Notes under the pieces: generated by a model
Told to the model about the DNA's origin: nothing
Databases searched by the model: none
The model's input: the letters and a program-made list of their open reading frames with translations, nothing else
NCBI GenBank assembly: GCA_963775245.1
Contig: CAVZID010000012.1
Span: 186,001-250,000, forward strand
Length of the DNA stretch: 64,000 bases
Direction: 5' to 3'
From: CAVSWT01 sp963775245
GTDB taxonomy: Bacteria > Bacteroidota > Ignavibacteria > Ignavibacteriales > Ignavibacteriaceae
Part shown: piece after piece, positions 45,186-54,306 of the stretch
Position numbering within the stretch: the first letter of the stretch is position 1
Layout: every line of letters begins with the position of its first letter
Made by a program: the position numbers and the translations under genes

Positions 45186-48107
45186 ATGAAAATCTTCACA
45201 TCTATAAAATCTTCGACTACATTTCTTATTATTCTAATTGTATCTTGCTTCATAATTATAATCATTGGTTTTGTCTATTATGAAAATGAAAAAGAAAATT
45301 TATTAAACCAAAGTTTCGCAAGTTTACAAGAAGCAGGGTTGTTTAATGAAACTCAAATTTCAAATTGGTATAAAGAAAGGTTATCAGATGCAAGGTTTTT
45401 ATTAAATGATGATTTTATACATAACGGTATTAAAAACCTTGCACATGATTTAAAGAGTTTAGACTCAAGTGAATTGTCCAAAGTAATTTTTCCTATGTAT
45501 AAAAACCATGATTACCGAACCATTCTTGTTTTGGATAAAAATTTAAAAGTAATCTTAAACTTAAATCCTAATTTTATCCCGGATAAGCAAGAGATTGAAA
45601 ATGCAGGTAAAGCTTTTTCCAGCAGGCAAATTCAAAATTCTAAAATTGATAGAAATCAAATTTCACATAAAGTATATTTTGATTTTTATGCCCCCATTTA
45701 TGAAAACCGGGAACCTTTAGCGGTTATTATATTAAGTGTTGCCCCGGAAAGAATGCTTTATTCATTTTTAAAGGGAAATCATTTTGCTAGTGAAACAGGA
45801 GAATCAATTTTATATGGAATTAAAAATGATACCTTAATGAATTTATCCGGCCTGCGGTATAATAATATTTCTTCTTTGGAGTTTAAAATCCCGGTAGATA
45901 AAAGTGAATTCGCTGCAGCCATTTCACAAAAGAAAATGGATACAATTGAAACTTTTAAAGATTATAGAAATGAAAACGTACTTGGTGATGTAAGATTATT
46001 AAAAGCAACTAATTGGTACCTGGTAACTAAAATTGATCAGGCTGAAGTTTTTCAATCATTAAAATTTAAAGTGATCGCTTCAGGCGTGATAATTTTCTTG
46101 GTTATTGGGCTTACCGGAATTTTGTTTATTTATATTAATGAAAAGCAATCTTTTAAGCATTTAAAACAATTAAACGAATCAGAAATAAAGTATAAGCAGA
46201 TAATTGAATATGCTTCCGAAGGCATAGTTGTTTTCGATAAAGAATTGAATATACTGCAAGTTAATTCAATTGCTTGTAAAAATCTTGGATATGCACCTGA
46301 AGAATTGCTGAGGAAAAAAATCTTGCAGCTTCTTGATCCAAATGATTTAAAAAATCATCCGTTAAAATTAAAAGAACTAATAGTCGGTGAAACAATATTT
46401 AGTGAAAGATATTTAAAAAGAAAAGACGGCAGTGTCTATCTTGCTGACTTAAGTGCAAAAATGCTTCCTGATAATACATTTTTTGTAGTAGCAAAAGATA
46501 TTACAAAAAAACATGAAGTAGAAATGCAAACTAAAAATTCTGAGAATAAGTTTAGAACCTTGTTTGAATCTTCAAATGATGCAATATTATTGATGGACGA
46601 TATTAGATTTACCGATTGCAATCCAAAAGCAGAACAAATATATGGTAAATCGAAATCTGAAATAATCGGAAAAACACCTGTAGATTTTTCTCCTAAATTT
46701 CAGCCGGATGGCATAAGTTCTGAGATAGGGGCAGTAAACAAAATTAGTAAAGTATATAGAGGAAAGCCTCAATTATTTGAATGGGTTCATTTAAAAAATG
46801 GAAGAGAAATCTATTGCGAAATTAATCTTTCGTTAACAGAAATAAATAATAAACCGGTCTTGATTGCTATTGTTCGAGATATCTCAGAAAGAAAAAGAAT
46901 TGAAAAAGAATTAATTGAAGCAAAAGAAAGAGCAGAGGAAATGAATAGATTGAAATCAAATTTCCTTGCCAATATGAGCCATGAATTAAGAACTCCAATG
47001 GTTGGTATTCTTGGTTTTGCTCAAATATTAAAGGATGATATAAAAAACACTGAACACCTGGAAATGATTCAAACTATTTTTAGAGGCGGAAAAAGATTGC
47101 TTGAAACATTGAATTCTATTCTCGAGTTAACTCAAATTGAATCTAAAGAGCATATAATAAATTACTCGTTAACCAGTATAAATGATTTGATAAAATCTAA
47201 AATCATAAATTTCAAATCCGAAGCACAATCTAGAAATTTAACTTTAAATGCCGAAATGCCTGAACAAGAAATAAAAATTGTCACAGACGAAAGATTGTTA
47301 AAAATTGTATTGCGTCACCTTATTAGTAATGCAATTAAATTTACCGAACAAGGTGGGGTAACAATAAAAGTTGAAAAGAAAACATTGGATAACTCCGATA
47401 GAATTATAATTTCAGTTATTGACACAGGAATAGGAATTCCTTTTGAAAGCCGCGAATATATTTTTAATGAGTTCAGGCAGGCAAGCGAAGGATTCAATAG
47501 AAAGTATGAAGGCTCAGGGCTTGGCCTAACAATTACGAAAAAATTTATAAAGCTTCTGGATGGTGATATCGAATTTGAAAGTACTTTAGGGATAGGAACT
47601 ACATTTAATTTAATACTTCCAACCAAGGTTGAATTGTCTCAGCCCGGTAAAGATAAAAGAGTGAATTCAAGAATTAAATCTGAAGTGCTTATTCCGGCTA
47701 CAGGAGAAAAAAATATAAGCAGGACACTGGAAATTTTAATTGTTGAAGATGACCCCAATACGGTAAGCTTATTTAAAATTTATTTAAAGAAATCCGGGAA
47801 TGTTGATATTGCAAATAACGCTAAAGAAGCATTGGATAAAACCGAGAAGAACAGTTATGATTTAATTCTTATGGATATTAATTTAGGCGAAGAGATAGAT
47901 GGATTAATGCTTACAAGAATGCTGAGAGAAACAAAAGAATATGAAAACACACCAATAATTGCAGTTACTGCTTTTGCTATGGAAAAAGATAGAAAGAATG
48001 CATTTGAAGCAGGCTGCACAAATTATCTTTCAAAGCCCTTTGATAAAAACACATTGTTAAAAATGATTTCCGGTGAATTGAACCAACCGGTTTATCCCGC
48101 AAGTTAA
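45186..48107 (+). CDS. Hybrid sensor histidine kinase with two PAS domains and a receiver
   Basis: This 973-residue protein has a membrane helix near residues 10-30, a periplasmic Cache-like sensor, a second helix near 300 (VIIFLVIGLTGILFIYI), two PAS domains (about 330-450 and 455-580), HisKA with LANMSHELRTPMVGILGF, an ATPase domain with LISNAIKFTEQGG, DTGIGIPFE and GSGLGLTITKKFI, and a C-terminal receiver (ILIVEDDPNTVSLF, phosphoacceptor in DLILMDINLGEE, KPFDK). With its own receiver and no output domain it probably passes phosphate on to a separate protein, or acts through another partner. Confidence 0.9.
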   Translation: MKIFTSIKSSTTFLIILIVSCFIIIIIGFVYYENEKENLLNQSFASLQEAGLFNETQISNWYKERLSDARFLLNDDFIHNGIKNLAHDLKSLDSSELSKVIFPMYKNHDYRTILVLDKNLKVILNLNPNFIPDKQEIENAGKAFSSRQIQNSKIDRNQISHKVYFDFYAPIYENREPLAVIILSVAPERMLYSFLKGNHFASETGESILYGIKNDTLMNLSGLRYNNISSLEFKIPVDKSEFAAAISQKKMDTIETFKDYRNENVLGDVRLLKATNWYLVTKIDQAEVFQSLKFKVIASGVIIFLVIGLTGILFIYINEKQSFKHLKQLNESEIKYKQIIEYASEGIVVFDKELNILQVNSIACKNLGYAPEELLRKKILQLLDPNDLKNHPLKLKELIVGETIFSERYLKRKDGSVYLADLSAKMLPDNTFFVVAKDITKKHEVEMQTKNSENKFRTLFESSNDAILLMDDIRFTDCNPKAEQIYGKSKSEIIGKTPVDFSPKFQPDGISSEIGAVNKISKVYRGKPQLFEWVHLKNGREIYCEINLSLTEINNKPVLIAIVRDISERKRIEKELIEAKERAEEMNRLKSNFLANMSHELRTPMVGILGFAQILKDDIKNTEHLEMIQTIFRGGKRLLETLNSILELTQIESKEHIINYSLTSINDLIKSKIINFKSEAQSRNLTLNAEMPEQEIKIVTDERLLKIVLRHLISNAIKFTEQGGVTIKVEKKTLDNSDRIIISVIDTGIGIPFESREYIFNEFRQASEGFNRKYEGSGLGLTITKKFIKLLDGDIEFESTLGIGTTFNLILPTKVELSQPGKDKRVNSRIKSEVLIPATGEKNISRTLEILIVEDDPNTVSLFKIYLKKSGNVDIANNAKEALDKTEKNSYDLILMDINLGEEIDGLMLTRMLRETKEYENTPIIAVTAFAMEKDRKNAFEAGCTNYLSKPFDKNTLLKMISGELNQPVYPAS

Positions 48108-48131
48108 ATACTTTTATTTAAGAAAACACAC

Positions 48132-49454
48132 ATGAAAATTTCTGAAGCATTTCATTTGATGGCTAAACCTACAGGAGCAATTTGTAATCTTGATTGCACT
48201 TATTGTTTTTATCTTGAAAAAGAAAAGCTGTATGTAAAAAATAAAGATTGGAAAATGTCCGGTGATGTTTTAGAGTCTTATATTAAACAATATATTGAAT
48301 CTCAAAAAACACCTGTGATAACTTTTTCATGGCAGGGTGGAGAACCAACTTTACTTGGAGTAGACTTTTTTAAAGAAGCTGTTGAACTTCAGAAAAAATA
48401 TTCCAACGGGAAGAAGATTGAAAATACTTTTCAGACTAATGGTGTTTTACTAAATGATGAATGGTGTGAATTTTTAAAAGAAAATAATTTCTTAATCGGC
48501 TTATCAATTGACGGCCCGGAAGAGATGCATAATAAGTATAGATTATATAAAGGCGGTCAGTTAAGTTTTGAAAAGGTAATGAATGGCCTCAGGTTCTTGC
48601 AAAAACATGAAGTTGAATTTAATACATTGACTTGTGTACAAAGAGATAATTCCTACCAACCGCTGAAAGTTTATAATTTTTTAAAAGAGATTGGCAGCAC
48701 TTTCATGCAGTTTATTCCCATTGCTGAAAGGGAAGCAGGGAATAAAAATGAATTATTGAGCTTAGTTTCACCAAGTTATGAAGATAAAGCTATAGTTACA
48801 AAATGGTCTGTTGAGCCTGTTCAGTTTGGAATATTTTTAACAACTATTTTTGATGAATGGGTAAGAAAAGATGTCGGAAAATATTTTATCCAGATATTTG
48901 ATGTTGCATTGGAAATTTGGTACACGGGACAATCAAGTCTTTGTATTTTTAATGATACTTGTGGAAGGGCAATGGCAATTGAGCATAACGGTGACATTTA
49001 TTCCTGTGATCATTATGTTTATCCCGAAAACAAACTTGGCAATTTAATGGAAGAATCATTAAGCAAAATTGTTGATTCAGATCAGCAGGTTAAATTTGGA
49101 AATGATAAAAGAGACACGCTTCCCAAATACTGCCGTAAATGTGAAGTTAGATTTGCATGCAACGGTGAATGTCCCAAGCATCGTTTTATAAAAACGCCGG
49201 ATGGTGAAGAAGGCTTAAATTATTTATGTGCAGGTTATAAGCATTTTTTCAATTATATAAATCCTTATATGAATTTTATGGTTAGCCAGTTGAAGCAGCA
49301 GCTTCCTCCTGCAAATGTAATGAAGTGGGTAAAAGAAATGGACAGAGGGTTTCCGTCATTGAAAGTTGGAAGAAATGATGACTGCCCTTGCAGAAGCGGT
49401 AAAAAATATAAAGATTGCTGCGGAAAAAATGTCAATACTTTTATCTCAAAGTAA
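48132..49454 (+). CDS. Radical SAM anaerobic sulfatase maturase-like protein with SEC-C tail
   Basis: This 440-residue protein has the radical SAM cluster motif CNLDCTYC (Cys18, Cys22, Cys25) and the anaerobic sulfatase-maturase pattern AKPTGAICNLDCTYCFYLEK. The SPASM region for auxiliary clusters includes CGRAMAIEHNGDIYSCDHYVYPENKLGNL and YCRKCEVRFACNGECPKHRF. A C-terminal SEC-C zinc motif is present (DCPCRSGKKYKDCC, about 417-430). The family oxidises a Cys or Ser of a target sulfatase to formylglycine, but no sulfatase gene is present here. It is 9 bases before the CRP-like gene and may share its transcript. Confidence 0.85.
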   Translation: MKISEAFHLMAKPTGAICNLDCTYCFYLEKEKLYVKNKDWKMSGDVLESYIKQYIESQKTPVITFSWQGGEPTLLGVDFFKEAVELQKKYSNGKKIENTFQTNGVLLNDEWCEFLKENNFLIGLSIDGPEEMHNKYRLYKGGQLSFEKVMNGLRFLQKHEVEFNTLTCVQRDNSYQPLKVYNFLKEIGSTFMQFIPIAEREAGNKNELLSLVSPSYEDKAIVTKWSVEPVQFGIFLTTIFDEWVRKDVGKYFIQIFDVALEIWYTGQSSLCIFNDTCGRAMAIEHNGDIYSCDHYVYPENKLGNLMEESLSKIVDSDQQVKFGNDKRDTLPKYCRKCEVRFACNGECPKHRFIKTPDGEEGLNYLCAGYKHFFNYINPYMNFMVSQLKQQLPPANVMKWVKEMDRGFPSLKVGRNDDCPCRSGKKYKDCCGKNVNTFISK

Positions 49455-49463
49455 TTTTTACAG

Positions 49464-49889
49464 ATGATTGAAATTAAGAACCAGAAAGAAACTTTAAGAA
49501 ATATTCCTTTATTTTCTGAACTTAGCATTGAACAGTTAAGAGAAGTAACAGCAATCAGTTCTTTAAAGAAAATTCCTAAAAATAAAATCCTTTTTTTAGA
49601 AGGAGATTTTTACAAAGGTTTTTACATCTTACTTAAAGGAGGAGTTAAAATTTATAAAACTACAATTGACGGTAAAGAATCTGTTGTTCATATCTTAAAG
49701 ACGTTAAATGTTTTTGCAGATATTCCGTTATTTGAAGGAAAAAATTATCCTGTTAGTGCGCAAAGCTTATCGGAAAGTCTTGTAATATTTATTCCTAAAG
49801 AGGAATTTTTAGATTTGATTAAAAAAAATCCCGAAATATCTTTGAAGATGTTAGCCGGGTTTGCAAAGAGATTGAAATCTATTAATTAA
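49464..49889 (+). CDS. Crp/Fnr family regulator, sensor domain (frameshifted)
   Basis: This is the N-terminal sensor barrel of a Crp/Fnr protein (LRNIPLFSELSIEQLREVTAI, LKGGVKIYKTTIDGKESVVHIL). It ends with FAKRLKSIN and a premature TAA. One extra T near 49883-49887 accounts for this, because reading AAT AAG CAG GTT continues directly into the dimer helix and DNA-binding domain at 49888-50157. No N-terminal FNR cysteine cluster is seen, which fits the NO- or redox-sensing Dnr/NnrR branch next to a NO reductase. That role is inferred from context. Confidence 0.8.
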   Translation: MIEIKNQKETLRNIPLFSELSIEQLREVTAISSLKKIPKNKILFLEGDFYKGFYILLKGGVKIYKTTIDGKESVVHILKTLNVFADIPLFEGKNYPVSAQSLSESLVIFIPKEEFLDLIKKNPEISLKMLAGFAKRLKSIN

Positions 49890-50157
49890 GCAGGTTGAAG
49901 ATTTATCAACCAAAGAAGTAAAGAACCGGCTTGCTGAATATTTGATAAATGAAATTCATTTAAGCGGAACAGAAAATTTACCTGAACCTTTTATAAGATT
50001 AAATGTGCCGAAATCAACTATAGCTTCTTATTTAGGAACTATAACAGAGACACTTTCCCGCACTTTCAATAAATTGCAGTCTGATGGAATTATTAAAATG
50101 AATGGTAAAAAAATATTTATTCAAGATTTTTATGAATTAAAAAAACTAACTGAATAA
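49888..50157 (+). CDS. Crp/Fnr family regulator, DNA-binding domain (frameshifted)
   Basis: This continues the regulator begun at 49464, one frame over. It reads KQVEDLSTKEVKNRLAEYLINE, then a winged helix-turn-helix with VPKSTIASYLGTITETLSRTFNKLQSDG and ends FYELKKLTE. The recognition helix contains E-T-L-S-R, as in FNR-class proteins that bind TTGAT-type half-sites. There is no good start of its own, so expression depends on whether the indel is real. A candidate FNR-type site lies 56 bases downstream of its stop. Confidence 0.8.
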   Translation, partial: KQVEDLSTKEVKNRLAEYLINEIHLSGTENLPEPFIRLNVPKSTIASYLGTITETLSRTFNKLQSDGIIKMNGKKIFIQDFYELKKLTE

Positions 50158-50212
50158 TTCATCCCTTCCATTTATTAAGCATTTCCCAACCAATTTAAAA
50201 ATCAAACAAAAT

Positions 50213-50226
50213 CTGATTTAAGTCAA
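50213..50226. promoter_or_regulatory. Candidate FNR/Dnr-type operator
   Basis: CTGATTTAAGTCAA matches the FNR consensus TTGAT-N4-ATCAA at 8 of the 10 specified positions and keeps the TGA-N6-TCA core. It lies between the Crp/Fnr gene and the small membrane-protein gene that begins the NO reductase group. Its centre is 33 bases upstream of the centre of a TAnnTTTG element, the spacing expected of a directly activating site. Confidence 0.5.
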
Positions 50227-50248
50227 GGAAATCCTATTCACCCATTTT

Positions 50249-50256
50249 TAAGTTTG
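50249..50256 (+). promoter_or_regulatory. Candidate Bacteroidota-type -7 promoter element
   Basis: TAAGTTTG is an exact match to TAnnTTTG, the -7 element described for Bacteroidota. Transcription would start near 50260, about 95 bases before the ATG at 50354, placing the FNR-like site at about -40. The short motif will occur by chance in AT-rich DNA; the spacing to the operator is what supports it. Confidence 0.4.
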
Positions 50257-50353
50257 TGCTGTTAAATAGCTTCAATTTCATTCAAGTAATTAGAAGCAAT
50301 AAAAATTTATTAAATGATTTTGACCTTTGAATTTTGATTTTTGACTTAATGAT

Positions 50354-50809
50354 ATGTTCTCAACAGTAAGATATTTTATAAAAACAAGCATAGCTTTTTT
50401 AGCACTCGGAATTTTAACCGGGTTATTCATGTCATACTCAAAGTATTTATTTAATTCCGGGAATACTCAGGAGTTAATTTCTGCTCATGTTCATGTAATA
50501 CTCGTTGGTTCTGTAATGATGATGATTATGGGAGTAGCACTTTGGTTTTTCCCAAGGGCCGAAAAAGAAGATAAAAAGTATAATCCGGATTTAATTTTAA
50601 TTACTTACTGGATTATGACCATATCAACTTTATTACGATTCGTTTTTCAAGTTATTGCCGGGTTTATATTTATTGGTTGGCTAAATGTTGTTATAGCAAT
50701 AACATCAACATTTCAAGTTTTAGCAATATTACTTTTCTTCTATTCAATTTGGGGAAGAATAAGGCCTGTCGGCAGTCATTTAAGAGAAGCAAAAGGAGAA
50801 AAATTCTAA
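50354..50809 (+). CDS. Small haem-copper-oxidase subunit I-like membrane protein
   Basis: This 151-residue protein has four membrane helices. LISAHVHVILVGSVMMMIMGVALWFFPRAE in its second helix resembles the haem-ligand helix of cbb3/NO-reductase subunit I proteins, with His residues in AHVHV. It is far too short to be a full oxidase. Related small proteins occur next to denitrification and NO reductase genes, so a role in haem or NO metabolism is inferred from context. Its stop overlaps the ferredoxin start by 1 base. Confidence 0.65.
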   Translation: MFSTVRYFIKTSIAFLALGILTGLFMSYSKYLFNSGNTQELISAHVHVILVGSVMMMIMGVALWFFPRAEKEDKKYNPDLILITYWIMTISTLLRFVFQVIAGFIFIGWLNVVIAITSTFQVLAILLFFYSIWGRIRPVGSHLREAKGEKF

Positions 50810-51042
50810 TGGAATATTTTATAAATGATGAATGCATAAACTGTGGAGCCTGTGAAATGGAATGTCCAATGAAGGCAATAAAGAAACCGGTGAAAAAATT
50901 ATTAGGAGAAAAATTATTTTCAAAGGTAGTTTCAACAATCCATTACTTTATTAATCCATTGCAGTGCGATAAATGTATTATTTATTCATCACCTAAATGC
51001 ATTGACGTATGTCCGATGGATTCAATTAAATGTTATTATTAA
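50809..51042 (+). CDS. 4Fe-4S ferredoxin-type protein
   Basis: This 77-residue protein has two cluster motifs: CINCGACEMECP (Cys9, 12, 15, 19) and a second set with CDKC, then SPKCIDVCP. That is the 2[4Fe-4S] ferredoxin plan, with a 25-residue insertion between the motifs (KKPVKKLLGEKLFSKVVSTI). The ATG overlaps the preceding stop as TAATG, with AGGAG a few bases upstream. It lies 40 bases before the NO reductase gene and may donate electrons to a partner in this island. Confidence 0.85.
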   Translation: MEYFINDECINCGACEMECPMKAIKKPVKKLLGEKLFSKVVSTIHYFINPLQCDKCIIYSSPKCIDVCPMDSIKCYY

Positions 51043-51082
51043 AAATATAAATAGAATTATATAATCAATTAAGGGAATATAA

Positions 51083-53299
51083 ATGAAAAAATACTGGATA
51101 CCTTTCATACTTGTAATCTTAGTTTCATTTGGAGTATTAAGCTGGGTTGGCAGCAGAATCTACCAAAAAGTTCCACCAATTCCTTCAAAGGTAATTTCGG
51201 AAAATGGCGAAGTTGTTTTTACAAAGGATGATATTGAAACCGGGCAAAACGTTTGGCAGGCTATGGGTGGAATGGAATGCGGCTCTGTTTGGGGGCATGG
51301 CAGTTATGTCGCACCTGACTGGACTGCTGACTGGCTTCATCGCGAATTAATGTTTGTATTAAATGACTTTGCAAATCAAGATTATAACAAAAACTATGAT
51401 GAATTAAGCGACGAATATAAAGCACAGTTAAAGGCCAAAGTTCGCGATTTTTATAGAAAAAATAGTTTCAATGAAGAAACAAAAATAATAACGATTAATT
51501 CAACAAGAGCAGAAGCTGTAGGGCAAAATATTAAATACTATAGTAATCTTTTTACTAACGGTAAAGAAGAATATGCTTTAAGAAAAAACACTCTTTCCGA
51601 TCCTGTAAAGCTTAGGCAATTAAGTGCTTTTTTCTTTTGGAGTGCCTGGGCAGCTTCTACTGACAGGCCTGGTGAAAATATTACATATACTAATAATTGG
51701 CCTCATGAAGAATTAATTAGTAATATTCCAACAGGAGATACAGTTGTTTGGACAGGTGTAAGTATTATTCTTTTACTTATTGGAATTGGAGGAATGGCAT
51801 TTTTTTATGCTTCACGAAAACATGAAACTCCAAAATTCGAATATCCGACCGATGATCCTTTGCTTGGTTCAAAAGCAACACCATCTCAAAAAGCTGTGAT
51901 AAAATATTTTTGGGTGGTGTCAGGTTTATTTCTCCTTCAAATTATTTTTGGTGTGGTGACCGCACATTATGGAGTTGAAGGCAATGCTTTTTATGGAATC
52001 CCGATTGCAAAAATTCTTCCTTATACAATTACAAGAACATGGCATACCCAGCTTGGAATTTTCTGGATTGCAACTGCCTGGCTTGCAGCAGGATTATACA
52101 TAGGCCCTGCAATTAGCGGTATAGAACCAAAAGGACAAAGGCTGGGTGTAAATATTTTATTTGGTGCATTGCTTATTGTAGTGCTTGGTTCTATGGTTGG
52201 CGAATGGCTAAGTGTGATGAATCTTATGCCAGATAAAGACTGGTTTTTATTTGGCCATAGTGGGTATGAATATATTGACCTTGGAAGATTCTTCCAGATT
52301 GCTTTATTGATTGGATTATTTCTCTGGTTGTTTTTAATGGTTAGAACCATTCGTCCGGCATTAAAGAAAGCTGATGATCAAAAACCGATTTTAACTTTAT
52401 TCTTAATCGCCTCAACAGCAATTGCAACTTTTTACTTTGCAGCATTGATGTATGGGAAACATACAAACCTCGCAATAGCCGAATATTGGAGATGGTGGGT
52501 TGTGCATCTTTGGGTTGAAGGATTTTTCGAAGTGTTTGCAACTGTAGTTGTAGCATTTTTGTTTGCAAGATTAAAATTAATAGACCTAAAAACAGCAGGG
52601 CAAGCAACAGTACTTTCTGCAACAATTTTTCTTTCAGGCGGAATAATTGGAACACTTCATCATTTATATTTTTCAGGAACCCCGATGGTTGTACTCGCAC
52701 TAGGTTCTGTATTTAGTGCTCTTGAAGTTGTTCCATTACTATTCGTTGGTTACGAAGCATGGGAAAATATCAAACTGTCGAGAGCTAAAGAATGGGTAAT
52801 AAAATATAAATGGCCGATTTACTTTTTTGTTGCAGTTGCATTTTGGAATTTGGTTGGTGCCGGACTTTTTGGATTTATGATTAATCCACCAATAGCACTT
52901 TATTATATGCAAGGTTTGAATACAACTCCTGTGCACGGCCATGCAGCATTATTTGGAGTTTATGGAATGCTCGGAATCGGTTTGATGCTATTCTGTTTAA
53001 GAGGAATGCATCCTGATATTGAGTGGAATGAAAAGCCGTTAAAGTTTTCATTCTGGGCAATCAACTTTGGATTATTTGCAATGGTAGTATTCAGTTTATT
53101 ACCTGTTGGATTAATGCAAACCTGGGCTTCAGTTGAACATGGTTATTGGTATGCGCGAAGTGCAGAGTTTCTTCATACAGGGATAATGCAGACACTCCGT
53201 TGGTTAAGAGCTTTTGGCGATACAATTTTTGCCGTCGGCGCAATTGTTTTAATTGGTTTTGTATTCCAATTATCTATTAAATTTTTGAAAGAGGATTAA
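51083..53299 (+). CDS. norZ: Quinol-dependent nitric oxide reductase (qNOR)
   Basis: This 738-residue inner-membrane enzyme reduces two NO to N2O using quinol. The N-terminal extension characteristic of the single-subunit enzyme is present (GQNVWQAMGGMECGSVWGHGSYVAPDWTADWLHRE), followed by about 13 membrane helices. The haem and iron-site helices include TITRTWHTQLGIFWIATAW, YWRWWVVHLWVEGFFEVFA, IGTLHHLYFSGTP and VHGHAALFGVYGMLGIGLM with the expected His residues. Menaquinol is the likely donor. It is the core gene of the island that runs from 48132 to 54043. Confidence 0.95.
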   Translation: MKKYWIPFILVILVSFGVLSWVGSRIYQKVPPIPSKVISENGEVVFTKDDIETGQNVWQAMGGMECGSVWGHGSYVAPDWTADWLHRELMFVLNDFANQDYNKNYDELSDEYKAQLKAKVRDFYRKNSFNEETKIITINSTRAEAVGQNIKYYSNLFTNGKEEYALRKNTLSDPVKLRQLSAFFFWSAWAASTDRPGENITYTNNWPHEELISNIPTGDTVVWTGVSIILLLIGIGGMAFFYASRKHETPKFEYPTDDPLLGSKATPSQKAVIKYFWVVSGLFLLQIIFGVVTAHYGVEGNAFYGIPIAKILPYTITRTWHTQLGIFWIATAWLAAGLYIGPAISGIEPKGQRLGVNILFGALLIVVLGSMVGEWLSVMNLMPDKDWFLFGHSGYEYIDLGRFFQIALLIGLFLWLFLMVRTIRPALKKADDQKPILTLFLIASTAIATFYFAALMYGKHTNLAIAEYWRWWVVHLWVEGFFEVFATVVVAFLFARLKLIDLKTAGQATVLSATIFLSGGIIGTLHHLYFSGTPMVVLALGSVFSALEVVPLLFVGYEAWENIKLSRAKEWVIKYKWPIYFFVAVAFWNLVGAGLFGFMINPPIALYYMQGLNTTPVHGHAALFGVYGMLGIGLMLFCLRGMHPDIEWNEKPLKFSFWAINFGLFAMVVFSLLPVGLMQTWASVEHGYWYARSAEFLHTGIMQTLRWLRAFGDTIFAVGAIVLIGFVFQLSIKFLKED

Positions 53300-53304
53300 A
53301 TAAA

Positions 53305-53628
53305 ATGAATGATATAAATGATGAAATAATTCCGAAGGATCTAATTAACGAAATAAATTTTCAGGACGGTTCAATTGTAAGCAAACAATTACTAAAGAAA
53401 CCTAATGGCAATATAACACTCTTCGCATTCGGAAAAGGTGAATCTTTGACTGAACATACTTCACAATACGAAGCATTAGTTTATTTAGCGGAAGGTGAAA
53501 TGGAAATAAAAATTGATGGAAAACCCGTATCGATAAAATCGGGGCAGCAAATAATTCTGTCTCCAAATGTTCCACATGCATTAAAAGCAATTGTTGATTC
53601 AAAGATGCTTTTAATTATGATTAAATAA
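53305..53628 (+). CDS. Cupin-domain protein
   Basis: This 107-residue protein is a single small cupin barrel. Metal-site motifs are reduced: LTEHTSQYEALVYLAEGEMEI in the first and LSPNVPHALKAI in the second, so one His is kept in each. It starts 5 bases after the NO reductase stop and is surely co-transcribed. Similar cupins accompany nitrosative-stress genes, but the ligand is not known. Confidence 0.82.
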   Translation: MNDINDEIIPKDLINEINFQDGSIVSKQLLKKPNGNITLFAFGKGESLTEHTSQYEALVYLAEGEMEIKIDGKPVSIKSGQQIILSPNVPHALKAIVDSKMLLIMIK

Positions 53629-53647
53629 CAATTTAAAAATAGATCTG

Positions 53648-54043
53648 ATGATGAACAAAAAGATAAACGCTGAATTACCAATAGTGTATTCATGTTCAGG
53701 ATGCAGCAATGTAGCACAGCTTGCAAATGATATTGCAGTAAAGTTTGATAGGGAAGGATTGGCTGAAATGTCTTGTATATCTGGAGTTGGCGGTAATGTT
53801 AAGCCGCTTGTAAAAAAAGCTTTGTCTGGTAAACCTATTATTGCAATTGACGGATGTAAGCTACATTGCGCTAAAGCATGTTTAAATCAAATTAACGTTG
53901 AACCAGATATTCATATTACATTAACGGATTATGATTTGAAGAAAAGGTTTCATGAAGATTTTGATGAAGCCGATAACTCAGTTATTTATGACTTAGCTAA
54001 AGAAAAATTATGCGATTTATATGAAAATCTTATAACGGATTAA
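53648..54043 (+). CDS. DGC-domain zinc-binding protein
   Basis: This 131-residue protein carries the DGC family pattern: YSCSGCSNVAQLANDIAVKFDREG, then EMSCISGVGGNVKPLVKKAL, IAIDGCKLHCAKACL. Six or seven cysteines are arranged as probable metal ligands. The family is often found beside NO reductase and other respiratory genes, but its biochemical role is unproven. It is the last gene of the island, 19 bases after the cupin gene. Confidence 0.82.
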   Translation: MMNKKINAELPIVYSCSGCSNVAQLANDIAVKFDREGLAEMSCISGVGGNVKPLVKKALSGKPIIAIDGCKLHCAKACLNQINVEPDIHITLTDYDLKKRFHEDFDEADNSVIYDLAKEKLCDLYENLITD

Positions 54044-54306
54044 TTTTAATCTACTGAAATATGAATTAAATTTATGCTCTAAGTCACTTTAAATATTTTT
54101 TTAATTGTTTTTATTCTGATCAAAATATAAATTCACTTCTAAATTAATCTAGCTTAAAAACGTTCTGTAAAACAAAAAATAAAATCTTTATTTCTGACCT
54201 GAGTTTTACAAGTTTTACTCTTTGAATTAGATTCACCTCCTCGCTTATCGCACGAAAAAGATAAAGCACCAATTTTATCATTTATATTAAATATGTGAGA
54301 ATAATT

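Noticed and set aside
52021..52700. Minus-strand open frames inside the NO reductase gene
   Set aside because: They are shadows of a strongly conserved coding sequence on the plus strand and contain no recognisable domain.
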